A DNA stretch of 53,790 nt from Paracoccaceae bacterium (GTDB taxonomy: Bacteria; Pseudomonadota; Alphaproteobacteria; Rhodobacterales; Rhodobacteraceae): NCBI GenBank assembly GCA_002708925.1, contig PAPN01000037.1:1-53790 (forward strand), read 5' to 3'. The notes under the pieces were generated by a model that was given only the letters and a program-made list of their open reading frames with translations, was not told where the DNA came from and made no database searches. Numbering within the stretch: the first letter of the stretch is position 1; each line of letters opens with the position of its first letter. Shown here in pieces: positions 7,645-17,512 of the stretch. A program made the translations under genes and the position numbers.

Positions 7645-8589
7645 ATGTCCTACCGTCAAATTGTGGAAGAGCACCACAAGCTCACCTACTCGGATAACGT
7701 CAAAATGGTCGCGCAGATGGTCCGCAACCCGTTGCGCGATGCCGTGATCTGGGAACCGGCTTCGGGCGAAGCTGTGAATATGGCTGACCTGATCGGAAAG
7801 ACCGAATATCAGGAAGGCGAGGATTACAGCCGCACCAACCCGGACAATCCGCCGGAAAACAGCCGCCGCTGGCTGGTGCGTCCCAAGGTCATCGAGACCG
7901 GGATGTACATCACCAAAGAACAAAAGTTTGATCAGGCCATGGATCCGACTTCGCGCCTGGTGCGCAACCAGGTCGTGACGGTCGAGCGCGGCGTCTACGA
8001 TCGTCTGCTGGGCATCCGCAAAAATGGCAACGATTTCGTTGTTTCCGGTGGTGGCATCATGGGCAAGGTGGCAGAAGGCAAGACGCCGGGTACTGCCTCG
8101 GATCTGCCTGCGGGCAACTATCTCGCGGTGGATGTCGGAGATCCCGGCACCCCGACCGGGATGAACACCACGAAATTGCGCGGGGCGACCGAGGCGATGG
8201 AGCTGGAAGATTTCGGCCTGGAAACCGAGGACGAGATCTACAGCCTGATCACGCCCAAGCAGAAGACCGAGCTGATCAACCTGGCGATCGAAACCGGCAA
8301 AAACCTGAACCCGTTCGAGGTCCAGAATATCCGCGATGGCAAGCCCGGCAAACTGTTGGGGGTCAACTGGATGTTCACCAACCGTCTGCCCAAAGACAGC
8401 AACGGTTATCGCCTGATCCCGGTCTGGTCCAAAGAAAACATCGTCGCCGGTGCCTGGCAGGACGTTGTAGGCCAGATGTGGAATGACGGCCACGCCAAAA
8501 ACCTACCGTACATTTACGCCGACGCCTATGTCGAGGCTGGCCGCGTCGAAGATGGCGGTGTGCGCATCATCCGCTGCGCCGAAAGCTGA
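7645..8589 (+). CDS. Major capsid protein
   Basis: This 314-residue protein is of the podovirus-associated phage capsid type. It begins MSYRQIVEEHHKLTYSDNVK, with RRWLVRPKVIETGMYITKEQ near residue 75 and KLLGVNWMFTNRLPKDSNGY near 245. Length and place (after scaffold, before a small decoration-like protein) fit. A very strong GCAGGAGGGG site and a long leader are consistent with high expression. It would form the icosahedral shell. Confidence 0.82.
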   Translation: MSYRQIVEEHHKLTYSDNVKMVAQMVRNPLRDAVIWEPASGEAVNMADLIGKTEYQEGEDYSRTNPDNPPENSRRWLVRPKVIETGMYITKEQKFDQAMDPTSRLVRNQVVTVERGVYDRLLGIRKNGNDFVVSGGGIMGKVAEGKTPGTASDLPAGNYLAVDVGDPGTPTGMNTTKLRGATEAMELEDFGLETEDEIYSLITPKQKTELINLAIETGKNLNPFEVQNIRDGKPGKLLGVNWMFTNRLPKDSNGYRLIPVWSKENIVAGAWQDVVGQMWNDGHAKNLPYIYADAYVEAGRVEDGGVRIIRCAES

Positions 8590-8594
8590 TCGGT

Positions 8595-8622
8595 AACCGG
8601 CCTGCTCTCGGGCCGGTTTTCC
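8595..8622 (+). terminator. Intrinsic terminator after major capsid gene
   Basis: AACCGGCC (8595-8602) pairs with GGCCGGTT (8611-8618), followed by TTCC. It is GC-rich with a short T-run, 6 bp after the capsid stop, and likely reduces read-through to downstream late genes. Confidence 0.65.
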
Positions 8623-8649
8623 TGTTTCTAAACTGAAGGAGCCATTCCA

Positions 8650-9108
8650 ATGGCAGTTGTCACTTCCAAGTCCAATCTGGTCCACGACAGCTTTGACACC
8701 GGCATCTATCCGCCCGATCCCGTCGAAGCCCGTGGCCGTCTGGTGCTGATGACCGGCACCGTCACCAATGCAGCTGATGACAGCAACGGGTCGATGTATC
8801 ACCTGGTTGATCTGCCGTCGCGCTGCATCCTGCATCACGATACTTTTTTTGACGTGGAAAACGATGGCTTTGCCCAGATCGTGATCGGGACCAAAACTGA
8901 TACCGACGCCCTGGTGGACCAAACCAAGGTCACCGAAACCATTGCCCAGCCGATCACCATGGGAGACGCTAATCATGGCAAGCGTCTGTGGGAGGTGTTG
9001 GGCCTGGCCGCTGATCCGGGTGGTATGATCGGGATCTGGAAACATGCCGAGGCCGCCGCCGCCGGCGCCGGGGCCATGCCGTTTCAGATCGCCTACATCA
9101 CGGACTGA
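8650..9108 (+). CDS. Putative capsid decoration/cement protein
   Basis: This 152-residue beta-rich protein (SSRCILHHDTFFDVENDGFA region) sits immediately downstream of the major capsid gene with an AAGGAG site. Position and size match head decoration or cement proteins of epsilon15-like podoviruses. No diagnostic motif is visible, so a head fibre or a completion protein are alternatives. Confidence 0.5.
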   Translation: MAVVTSKSNLVHDSFDTGIYPPDPVEARGRLVLMTGTVTNAADDSNGSMYHLVDLPSRCILHHDTFFDVENDGFAQIVIGTKTDTDALVDQTKVTETIAQPITMGDANHGKRLWEVLGLAADPGGMIGIWKHAEAAAAGAGAMPFQIAYITD

Positions 9109-9118
9109 TCCACAACGT

Positions 9119-9137
9119 GGCCGGGGCACACCCGGCC
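9119..9137 (+). other. GC-rich mRNA hairpin before the tail adaptor gene
   Basis: GGCCGGG (9119-9125) pairs with CCCGGCC (9131-9137) around the loop GCACA. There is no T-run, so it is more likely an mRNA stabiliser or processing element than a terminator. Confidence 0.4.
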
Positions 9138-9159
9138 CGTCGCCTAAGGTTTGCCTCTT

Positions 9160-9759
9160 ATGCCAAGCTCAATCGCAACAGGTTCCATCGTTTCGCAGGC
9201 GTTCCGCTTTATGGAAATTACGCCGCCCAGTTCGCTGGCGGACAATTCCCAAAAAGCGCGGGATGCACAGGAACAGTATTCGCTGGCTCTGGATTTTTGT
9301 CTGGCACGGGAGGATTGGAGTTTTGCGCGGAAACTGATCAGCTTGCCCGTCGTGAACCTGCCTACAGGAGAGGTAGCTGATCCTGACCTGCCTTATCTGC
9401 ATCAGCTTCCGCCTGATCTGGTGAAATTTCTGTTCCCAAAAGATCGGGATATCAAATGGCGCGAGGATGCGGGCGGGTTGCTGCGGACGGATACGGCTGG
9501 CACCAAGTTGGTGTTTTACACGCGCAGGGCGCAGGACGAAACCAAACTGCCAGCCACGTTCCAGACCCTCGTATCGCTGACCCTGGCACTTCGCTTAGCG
9601 CCGACCTATTCGATCACGCGGGCAAAGCGCAAGGACATGAACGCCGCCCTTGACGACACATTGTCCCTGGCAAAACAAGAAGACGCCAGTTCAGCCAGTC
9701 CTCAGCAATGGGACGGGGAGGATGCTGCCTCTGACTGGGTTTCGGAGGTCACGCGATGA
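9160..9759 (+). CDS. Tail tubular protein A-like adaptor
   Basis: This protein of about 199 residues has the helical layout of T7 gp11-like adaptors (SQKARDAQEQYSLALDFCL near the N-terminus and LVSLTLALRLAPTYSIT near residue 145). Such proteins form the ring that joins the portal to the tail nozzle. The ATG at 9160 is preceded by AAGG at a good distance; a TTG at 9151 is the alternative. Its stop overlaps the nozzle start by 4 bp, which supports the pairing. Confidence 0.65.
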   Translation: MPSSIATGSIVSQAFRFMEITPPSSLADNSQKARDAQEQYSLALDFCLAREDWSFARKLISLPVVNLPTGEVADPDLPYLHQLPPDLVKFLFPKDRDIKWREDAGGLLRTDTAGTKLVFYTRRAQDETKLPATFQTLVSLTLALRLAPTYSITRAKRKDMNAALDDTLSLAKQEDASSASPQQWDGEDAASDWVSEVTR

Positions 9760-11981
9760 CCCGAACCCGCCCGCCGCAGCTATCGTTTTCCGCCGGTGAA
9801 TTGTCGCCGCTGCTTTGGGCGCGTTCGGACTATCAGCGGTTCCAGACCGGGGCGCGTCAGGCCAATGGCTATCTGCCCATCCGCGAAGGCGGATTTACCC
9901 GTGCGCCGGGCACGCTGTTTCGAGGCTACACCCATGGCAATGCGATGGCCCAGAAAATCCGTTTCGAATTTTCCGTAGATGACACGCTGACACTTGAATT
10001 CACCGATGGCGTCATGCGCGTGTGGCGCTATGGTGCCCTAATCGAAGTCGGCGGCGTGCCCTATGAGTTGACAATCCCCTACACCGCCGACGAAATAGGC
10101 ACCCTAAGCGCTGTTCAGTCCGCAGACGTGATTTACATCGCGGATGGGAAGCGTCCCATCCAGAAATTGTCGCGCTATGCGCTGGACAACTGGACGATTG
10201 AGGACGCCCAGTTCGACAACGGCCCCTTCGCGGTTCAGAACCTGGACGAAAACCTGACCATCGGGTGCAGCGCCGAAACCGGAACAATCACGCTGACCGC
10301 CTCAGCCGATCTTTTCGATGCCACATGGCAAGGTGTGCTGATGCAGATCGTGCCGAAGGATTATCAGGATATTCCTCTGTGGACGGGAAATACCACCGTC
10401 GCTGTCGGTGATCTGATGCGCTACGGCGGCAACATCTACGAGCTGACAGCGGGAACGGATACGGGGGTGAACCCCCCGATCCACACCGAAGGCGAATATC
10501 TCTACGACAAGGACGAAGGCACCAAATGGTTGTTCGTGTCCGATGGGCGCGGCGTGTTTCGGATCACGGGCGTGACGGATGCAGTCACCGCCACCGCCGA
10601 GGTACTAAAGGCCATTCCGTCGCCTTGCGTCACCGGCACATCCTACCGCTGGTCCGAAGGGGCTTGGTCCGACAGGAAAGGATATCCCAAGGCGCTGGAG
10701 ATTTTCGATCAGTCCTTTTTTGCGGCCTTCACACCGTCTGAGCCGCGCACCATCTGGGCCTCCACCTTGGGGGATTTCGAAGATTTCGAACCCAGCGCGG
10801 ATGCGGATGGCAGCTTTGCCTACGCGATTGCCGGTAGTGAAAGCCTGAACAGCGGCACCTGGCTAAAGCGTGCGCGCCGGGGCCTTTATGTCGGGGCTTT
10901 GGGTGAAGTTTACCGCGCCTTTTCCAATGCGGCCGGTCAGCGGATCGGGCCGACAACCTTTGACACCACCATTGAAGGCACGGATGGCGCGTCCGACGCC
11001 AAGGCAATCGCCCCATATGGCAACCCGATTTTCATTTCCAAGGAAAAGCGCCGTGTATTCGAACTGCGTTACAGCCTCGAAGAAGATGGCGGGGTGCCGG
11101 TGGAATTGTCGCTGCCTTCCAAGCATCTGGGCGCCAGCGGGTTTGAACAGATCGTCTGGCAATCCTCACCACAGAAAATTGCCTGGCTGCGTACGGGGGA
11201 CGGCGGCCTGGTGGCCATGCTGTTTGATCCTGCCGAGGACGTGCTGGGCTGGGCCCCCGTCAGCGTAGCGGGTGGCTTTGTGGAAACCATGGCGGTGACA
11301 TCCGATAGCGCGACGGGAAACGATGTTGTGACCCTGGTCGTCCGGCGCGAAATCGACGGGCAAACCGTACGGATGGTCGAAGAACTGGCCCCAACTTTCG
11401 GTGTCATGATGGGGGACGAGCCGCTGCATAAGGCCATCCATCTTTTCGCCTCGACCGTGTTTGAAAGCGAAACGCCGATGACTTCGTTCCTGGTGCCGCA
11501 TCTCGCAGGTCAAACCGTCAGTGTCTGGACCAATCAGGGCGAATATGGCCCGCTGGTGGTGCCAGCGTTGGGTCAGTTGGAAGTGCCCGATGCCCAAAAT
11601 GTGACCCACGCGATTGTCGGCTTGCTTGATAAAACGCACCAGTCCGAAACGCTGGACATCGTCGCCGCAGCGCCGGATGGAAATGCCACAGGGCGCCGGC
11701 GGCGTCTTCTGCCGGGCTGTGGCGTTCAGTTGCATCGCACGGCTGCGGGCTTGGTGCGCGCGGTTGAACGAAGCTTTGGCGAAGACGCCTGTCTTCATGA
11801 CTTGCAGGAACTGGTGCCCTTGCAGGTCGCGTCGGATCTGGTCGCGGTGTATTCCGGCGTCACCTCCATCGAAACGGTTTCCGGGCACGCGCAACAAGTG
11901 TCCTTGCAATTCCAGCCCTTCGGTGGTGCGCCGATGACGGTGCTGTCCCTGATCCCGAATGTCGAGGAGGTTGGTGCCTGA
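9756..11981 (+). CDS. Tail nozzle / packaged DNA stabilisation protein
   Basis: This 741-residue protein opens with PQLSFSAGELSPLLWARSDY, then ANGYLPIREGGFTRAPGT. This is the hallmark start (SFSAGELSP ... G..RAPGT) of podovirus nozzle and stabilisation proteins. The rest is beta-rich with a repeated propeller-like character (TIWASTLGDFEDFEPSADAD region). It would build the tail tube that closes the filled head and passes DNA to the host. It is coupled to the upstream adaptor by overlap and to the next gene by TGATG. Confidence 0.8.
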   Translation: MTRTRPPQLSFSAGELSPLLWARSDYQRFQTGARQANGYLPIREGGFTRAPGTLFRGYTHGNAMAQKIRFEFSVDDTLTLEFTDGVMRVWRYGALIEVGGVPYELTIPYTADEIGTLSAVQSADVIYIADGKRPIQKLSRYALDNWTIEDAQFDNGPFAVQNLDENLTIGCSAETGTITLTASADLFDATWQGVLMQIVPKDYQDIPLWTGNTTVAVGDLMRYGGNIYELTAGTDTGVNPPIHTEGEYLYDKDEGTKWLFVSDGRGVFRITGVTDAVTATAEVLKAIPSPCVTGTSYRWSEGAWSDRKGYPKALEIFDQSFFAAFTPSEPRTIWASTLGDFEDFEPSADADGSFAYAIAGSESLNSGTWLKRARRGLYVGALGEVYRAFSNAAGQRIGPTTFDTTIEGTDGASDAKAIAPYGNPIFISKEKRRVFELRYSLEEDGGVPVELSLPSKHLGASGFEQIVWQSSPQKIAWLRTGDGGLVAMLFDPAEDVLGWAPVSVAGGFVETMAVTSDSATGNDVVTLVVRREIDGQTVRMVEELAPTFGVMMGDEPLHKAIHLFASTVFESETPMTSFLVPHLAGQTVSVWTNQGEYGPLVVPALGQLEVPDAQNVTHAIVGLLDKTHQSETLDIVAAAPDGNATGRRRRLLPGCGVQLHRTAAGLVRAVERSFGEDACLHDLQELVPLQVASDLVAVYSGVTSIETVSGHAQQVSLQFQPFGGAPMTVLSLIPNVEEVGA

Positions 11982-12502
11982 TGTGCTTGCCTGGCGTTGA
12001 AACTCTTTTTGCTACCTTAGCTGGTGGCGGAGCCACCACCGCTGCCGGTGCCACCGCTGGGGCGGCCATGTCCGGCTGGGGCACCTTGGCCCAAGTCGGT
12101 GGTCTGTTGGTGCAGGGCGTTTCAGGCTATCAGGCGGCCAAGGCCAACAGCAAGTTGATCAGCGAGCAGAAGAAGACCGAGGCCGAACTGAACGCGGTCC
12201 AGGATAACCGCGAGCGGTCACAGTTTCTGTCGCAAATCCGCGAGCAAACCGCCCAACAGGCTGCGCGGGGGGTTCAATTGGATAGCCCGACCGCCATCTA
12301 TCTTGGTCAGACGGCCGCCAAGGAAATGTCGTTCCAGTCTCAGGCGACCCGTTCCGGTGGGCAGGCGGTGCAGAACCAGCTGACCGCTGAACAAAGCGCC
12401 CTTCGGGCGCGCGGGATTAGCTCGCTTTTGAGGGGAGGCTTTGGGGCCGCAGGTGCCTATCTGAACCGCAATCCCGATGCCTGGCCGGAGCTGTTGTCAT
12501 GA
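11981..12502 (+). CDS. Internal virion (ejection) protein, small
   Basis: This 173-residue protein has a Gly/Ala-rich hydrophobic N-terminus (TLAGGGATTAAGATAGAAMS) followed by a long charged helix (EQKKTEAELNAVQDNRERSQ) and SPTAIYLGQTAAKEMSFQS. The pattern resembles T7 gp14-type core proteins, which leave the head first and line the membrane channel for DNA entry. It overlaps the next gene by 4 bp. Assigned from pattern and position. Confidence 0.6.
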   Translation: MCLPGVETLFATLAGGGATTAAGATAGAAMSGWGTLAQVGGLLVQGVSGYQAAKANSKLISEQKKTEAELNAVQDNRERSQFLSQIREQTAQQAARGVQLDSPTAIYLGQTAAKEMSFQSQATRSGGQAVQNQLTAEQSALRARGISSLLRGGFGAAGAYLNRNPDAWPELLS

Positions 12503-14655
12503 CCCTGACCGTCCCACGCGCTGGAACCTCGGGCGGCGCAGCAGCGCGGGTGCGCGTTGAAACGCCACAGGTCGGCGCTGCCGTGGCCGAGTTTGGCCAG
12601 GTCATGAAACAAATCGGGGATCGGACACTGGCCGATACCCTGCAACGCGAGGCGCTGCGGTTTCAGACCGATCTGACTGCGGATATGAATACCCTGCGCC
12701 TTGAAGTGTCGCAGATTGCCGACCCTGATCAAGCCGAGACCACCTGGATGGAACGGTCTCAGGAATTGCGCAAAACCTATCTGGAAGGCCAGCGGGAAGA
12801 TGGGCGCCCGCACGTATCACCGGCAAATGTGGAACGTTTCGGGCTGGTCTTTGACGAGCTGAACAACCGCAATGCCTTCTCGGTTGGCAAGCAGGTGCTG
12901 GGCCAGCGCCATGCCGAACGCGAAGCAACCTACATCCGCCATGTTCAGGTGGCTGGACAGGCGGCGGCGATAGGCGATGCGGATGCCCGCCAGATCCAGA
13001 TGGACCTTCTGATCGACCATGTGGATCAGTTGGAGGCCGCCGGTGTGATCGACGCGGCCGAGGCTGAACGTCGCCGCATTGGCGCTGTTTCCGAGATCGA
13101 CAATGTGCGCGCGATGCGCCTGATGTCCGACGATCCGCAGGGGCTGATTTCGGAGATGGACGCAGGAACCCTGAATGGGCTGGATGCCGAAACGCAGCAA
13201 AGCTACCGCAGCCGGGCCAACACGCGAATCGCGCAGATGCAGGCGGAAAACCAGCGCCTTGCAGATGCTGCCCAAAAGTCCCGGAGCAAGGAAATCGGGG
13301 ACGCGCTGGCGCAGATGCGCGGTGTGTTCGAGGGCGGTAAGACACCCGCCAATCTGGCCTTGTTGAACTCCGAAGACGTCAAAAAGCACCCGGATTATGC
13401 CCAGACCAAGGCGACCGAGGTTCTGACCAGCGAAAAGCCTGAATTGCAGCGGATGACCCCGGATCAGATCGACGCGCTGATCGCCGGAGAAAAAGCCGCG
13501 CCCGCAACCAAGAAATGGCAGACCGAGCGCCTGGCCGTGTTGCAGGATCTGCGCACCAAAGCGGCCAAGGGCTGGTCCGGGGACCAGGTGGCTTATGCGC
13601 GTGAAATCGGTCTTGTGGTACCGGATCTGCCGGACGATCTGAATGCGCAAACCGCTGCGCAGTTTGCGTCGGTTGTGTCGGATCGTGCCGATATGGCCGC
13701 AGATCATGTCGCAAAAGGCTATGTGCGCGAAGGGCGCCTGTTTGACGACAGCGAGGCGGACCAGATCAAACAGGCCCTGTCGGTCCAGAATGATCCGGCG
13801 GATCGGTTGTCGCTGGCCACCCATTTGCTGGCAAAACTACCCAAGGACAGCCCGCAAAAATTCGAGGACATTCTGGGAGACCGCGTTTTGTCCCATGCCG
13901 CTGGCCTGATGGCCGCAGGCGGTACAGAAGCGGTCGCAATGACGATCCTGCGGGGTCAGCAGGCGATCGAAGAAAAAACCGCAATCGCCCCCAGCACGGG
14001 CAAACATCTGCTGGCCGCGCAATCGGTTTTGGGTCGCATGTTCGACGGTGTCCCGAATGGCGATGCCATCATGTCCACGGTTCTGGACGCGGCGGATGCC
14101 CATTACGCGGCCACCCATCGCGGTGTCACCGATGGAACGGATTTCAACAGCGATGCCTATCGCCAGTCGCTGCACCAGATCATGGGCGGAACCGGGGAGT
14201 ATGACAGCCGCGAAGCGCGCGGCGGGGTGCAAGAAGTCCGCGATATCCCGACGGCCCTTCCCGGCAATACCCGTGCGCGCGATGTCGAAGATGCTTTGCG
14301 TGCGCTGAAAAGAGATCTGGCCGGGGTCAAATCTGCTGTTGATCCGCGCGCGGTGTCCGAAGCGGTGGATATCGCCGCGCAGACCGGGCAGGTATTCAGA
14401 CCGATCACTCGACTGACCGCTGATCAGGCGCGCCAACGTGGGGCGGATCGCCTGCGCGCGGCCAGCCGTTTTGGTAACTTGCCGGGCTATGCTGGTCAGC
14501 CTCTGACCGCCGATGACCTGGATGATCTTGCCATCAGGGCCATACATCCGGGCGTATATGTGTTGATTGACGACCGTGGGCAAGCCGTGCCGGATATAGA
14601 GACCGGGAGCGCCTGGGAATTCCGGCTGGACAAACTGATGGAGGCATATCGCTGA
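12499..14655 (+). CDS. Internal virion (ejection) protein, 718 aa
   Basis: This large, mostly helical, Gln/Ala/Asp-rich protein has no signal peptide or membrane segment. It is encoded between the small core protein and the lysozyme-bearing protein, the place of T7 gp15-like ejection proteins. Predicted long helices (TRIAQMQAENQRLADAAQKS region, about 245-265) suit a periplasm-spanning tube. No catalytic motif was recognised. Its stop is TGATG-coupled to the next start. Confidence 0.55.
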   Translation: MTLTVPRAGTSGGAAARVRVETPQVGAAVAEFGQVMKQIGDRTLADTLQREALRFQTDLTADMNTLRLEVSQIADPDQAETTWMERSQELRKTYLEGQREDGRPHVSPANVERFGLVFDELNNRNAFSVGKQVLGQRHAEREATYIRHVQVAGQAAAIGDADARQIQMDLLIDHVDQLEAAGVIDAAEAERRRIGAVSEIDNVRAMRLMSDDPQGLISEMDAGTLNGLDAETQQSYRSRANTRIAQMQAENQRLADAAQKSRSKEIGDALAQMRGVFEGGKTPANLALLNSEDVKKHPDYAQTKATEVLTSEKPELQRMTPDQIDALIAGEKAAPATKKWQTERLAVLQDLRTKAAKGWSGDQVAYAREIGLVVPDLPDDLNAQTAAQFASVVSDRADMAADHVAKGYVREGRLFDDSEADQIKQALSVQNDPADRLSLATHLLAKLPKDSPQKFEDILGDRVLSHAAGLMAAGGTEAVAMTILRGQQAIEEKTAIAPSTGKHLLAAQSVLGRMFDGVPNGDAIMSTVLDAADAHYAATHRGVTDGTDFNSDAYRQSLHQIMGGTGEYDSREARGGVQEVRDIPTALPGNTRARDVEDALRALKRDLAGVKSAVDPRAVSEAVDIAAQTGQVFRPITRLTADQARQRGADRLRAASRFGNLPGYAGQPLTADDLDDLAIRAIHPGVYVLIDDRGQAVPDIETGSAWEFRLDKLMEAYR

Positions 14656-17507
14656 TGTCGTTTTTCCTGCCAGATGAAGACACGCAGACCGCTGAAGTTC
14701 CGGTCAGCCAGGAGCCAGTAGCCACCCCGGCGGAACGTCGTCGGGCCGCTGCTGAAATGGAGCGGATCAGAACTGACAACGACAACCGTTCGATGCAACA
14801 CGAGCTGGCGACGGTCGATTGGGTTTCCACGCGACTGGGGGCTGATTTTGCCACAAGTGAGAAACCAGACCCGCGCGTAACGCCCCGCGAACAGCGGTAT
14901 GACTATCTGCTTTCGGATGTTGCCCGCGCCAAGGCGGCGGAACCCGAGATTTATGCCGATCTGCCCGAAACCATTGAAGATCTGGAAGCCATTGTTCTGG
15001 CTAAGCGCAAGGCAGAGTATGACGACGCCGCATCCATCCTGGCGCGCGCGCCTGACGGGGCGTGGTGGCATGAATTTCTTGGCGCGTCCTGGGCCAGTAT
15101 GACCGACCCTGAACAACTGGCGCTCATGGTCGGCGGGGCCTCGTCCGGGGCTGGTATTATGGCCACGGTGGGCATCGAGGCTGCGATGGGCGCGCTGGGT
15201 GAGATTGTCACGCTGGACGATCAATACCGGGTGGCGGATGATCTGGACATTGAAGAGCCAGAACCGCTGAAGCAAATCGGTCTGAGCGCGGGCCTGTCCG
15301 GGGTCGTTGGCGGCGGGCTGGCTGCATTGCCGCGCCTGCTGCATTATCGCAAGGCCACCACAACCGCCGGGCAGATCCCCGAAGGCGTTTCACCGGGTCA
15401 GCACGAGCGGCGCATGGACGACACCCGCCGGGATCTGGAAACGGGGCGCCTCAGCCATAATGCCGACAGCCCCACCCAGGCCGGATCGGCCCCGTTGCGG
15501 TTTCAGGATTTCGATTTCTCGGCCGCAGGCAATGCATCGCCGCGAACAAACCGCATCGGATATGTGTTCGGACGCCTGATCGAGCGTGGCATGGAACCCC
15601 ATGTGGCCGCAGGGTTCGTCGGAAATTTCATGGTCGAAAGCGGCGTGGGGCTGGATACGCGGGCAGTGGGCGATGGGGGCGCTGCCTTGGGACTGGCCCA
15701 ATGGAATGATCGCCGGGCTGCGTTGTTGGCTTATGCGCGATCGCGCGGCAAAGATCCGCACGATCTGGATGTGCAGATTGATTTCGTATTCCATGAGCTG
15801 GACACGAGCGAGGCACGCGCTTGGTCACGTATTCAGGGCGCAAGAAACGCCATCGAGGCCGCAGAAATGGTGTCTCGCTACTACGAACGTCCCGGCACTC
15901 CGCATCTGAGCCGCCGGGTGGGCTATGCCCGCAATCTGATGGATCAGTATCAGATCGGCACGGTGCCGCGCTGGTCCGGGGCCATGTCCGAGCCTGCCCC
16001 CGCTTATGCCGGCTATACCTCGCGCGGTTACACGGGGACTGGTCAGGTGCAGGTGGGCGATGATCTGCGTGTTGATGTAGATTATCAGGTGGTAGATCTT
16101 CCGCAACTGCGCCAGGCGTCCGGTGATCTGCAACCGCGTGATCGTGGTCGAGTGGCCTCTGACGCCTGGGTGGCCGATACCTCCGCCCGCCTGGACCCGG
16201 CGCAACTGATGCCCAGCCCCACGGCTGATCGAGGCGCGCCGTTGGTCGGCCCAGACAACGTGATCGAAAGCGGCAATGGCCGTGTGAGGGCTATTGCCCG
16301 CACCTATGAGCAGCACCCTGATCGGGCTGCGGCCTATCGCCAGCAGATCGAACTGATCACGGGTGCGCAAATCCCAGAAGGCATGGAGCAGCCAGTGCTG
16401 ATCGCCCGCCGCTCCACCGATCTGGATGGGGTCACGCGCCGCCGCATGGTGGTCGAGGCGCAAGACAGCGGTGTGGCTCGAATGACCGCCACGGAACGCG
16501 CCCAGGTGGGGCGCCGTGCCCTGTCTGCTGATCTGATGGCCAGGTATCAGCCGGGCCGCAAGTTCAGCGCGCCCGAGAACCGGGATTTCGCACGGGCCTT
16601 TGCGGGATCGTTTCCGCGTTCGGAACGCAATGCCTTTTTCGATGCCAAAGGCGTCTTGTCGATCGACGGGGTGCGCCAGCTGGACGATGCCATGTTTGCG
16701 CGCGCTTGGGATGCCGAGGACATCCTGGCGCGCTACGTCGAAACCGAAGCCGGTGAACTGCGCAGCCTGATGTCCGCCCTGTCGGATGTTGCTCCGGATT
16801 TTGCGCTTCTGCGCGCTGAAATCGAAGCGGGCCGGATTGCGCCGGAAATGGATATTACGCCCTTCATTTTGGACGCTGTGCGGCTGATCGTCGAGGCGCG
16901 CGATATTGCGGCGCGCGAAGGTGGGAAGGCCGCCCAAATTCTGAACGAACTTCTGGAGCAGGTGGATTTGTTGGAAGGGGCCATAGCGCCGCTGACCGCT
17001 GCGCTGGTGCGCCACTTCATGCCAGCCGGGCGTCAGGCCCCGGCAGACAAGATCGCAGCCTTCCTGCGCCGCTACGTGGCCGAGGCGCGCAAGGTTGGCG
17101 CGGTGGATGGGGGCCTTTTCGATACGCCCGGTCCGCTGGATGTGCTCAAAGCGATCGACAAGGACGCCTTTGGCGATTTGGCCGAAACTGGCCTCGCACG
17201 GATCCGCACTCAGGACATGCCCGACCCAGCGGAAATGCCCGAAGGGGCCTATGTCCAAGGCGCACTGTCCCCCGAGGCTGAAGCTGCCGACGAACTGGCG
17301 CGCCGCCAGTTGGAAACCGCGCTGAACCCCGATGATGCCCTGATGACAAATCTGCGTGACGATTTGGCAGACCTGACCGATCTGGAAGTGAAGCCTTGGG
17401 GCGAAGACGGCCCCAGCATTACCATCCGGGCCATGCTGGATGAACTGGACGCTGACGACACGTTGGAGGCCGTCATTGACGCCTGCACCTTGGGAGGCCG
17501 GGGATGA
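14655..17507 (+). CDS. Ejection protein with phage tail lysozyme and DdrB-type ParB domains
   Basis: This is a 950-residue multidomain virion protein. Residues about 145-225 hold hydrophobic Gly/Ala-rich segments that could insert in membrane. Residues about 300-435 match the phage tail lysozyme fold (VAAGFVGNFMVESGVGLDTR, GLAQWNDRRAALLAYARSRG), which cuts cell-wall glycan during entry; the Glu in MVESG is the likely catalytic residue. Residues about 475-700 match the DdrB-like ParB superfamily domain (LQPRDRGRVASDAWV, GAPLVGPDNVIESGNGRVRA). The helical C-terminus is acidic. The ParB-like domain in an ejected protein suggests action on DNA or nucleotides in the new host; that is inference. 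Confidence 0.75.
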   Translation: MSFFLPDEDTQTAEVPVSQEPVATPAERRRAAAEMERIRTDNDNRSMQHELATVDWVSTRLGADFATSEKPDPRVTPREQRYDYLLSDVARAKAAEPEIYADLPETIEDLEAIVLAKRKAEYDDAASILARAPDGAWWHEFLGASWASMTDPEQLALMVGGASSGAGIMATVGIEAAMGALGEIVTLDDQYRVADDLDIEEPEPLKQIGLSAGLSGVVGGGLAALPRLLHYRKATTTAGQIPEGVSPGQHERRMDDTRRDLETGRLSHNADSPTQAGSAPLRFQDFDFSAAGNASPRTNRIGYVFGRLIERGMEPHVAAGFVGNFMVESGVGLDTRAVGDGGAALGLAQWNDRRAALLAYARSRGKDPHDLDVQIDFVFHELDTSEARAWSRIQGARNAIEAAEMVSRYYERPGTPHLSRRVGYARNLMDQYQIGTVPRWSGAMSEPAPAYAGYTSRGYTGTGQVQVGDDLRVDVDYQVVDLPQLRQASGDLQPRDRGRVASDAWVADTSARLDPAQLMPSPTADRGAPLVGPDNVIESGNGRVRAIARTYEQHPDRAAAYRQQIELITGAQIPEGMEQPVLIARRSTDLDGVTRRRMVVEAQDSGVARMTATERAQVGRRALSADLMARYQPGRKFSAPENRDFARAFAGSFPRSERNAFFDAKGVLSIDGVRQLDDAMFARAWDAEDILARYVETEAGELRSLMSALSDVAPDFALLRAEIEAGRIAPEMDITPFILDAVRLIVEARDIAAREGGKAAQILNELLEQVDLLEGAIAPLTAALVRHFMPAGRQAPADKIAAFLRRYVAEARKVGAVDGGLFDTPGPLDVLKAIDKDAFGDLAETGLARIRTQDMPDPAEMPEGAYVQGALSPEAEAADELARRQLETALNPDDALMTNLRDDLADLTDLEVKPWGEDGPSITIRAMLDELDADDTLEAVIDACTLGGRG

Positions 17508-17512
17508 CGGAC

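Noticed and set aside
15825..17258. 477-residue minus-strand frame in the lysozyme/ParB gene
   Set aside because: Antisense reading of a coding region with recognisable domains on plus; rich in His, Gln and Arg as usual for such shadows.
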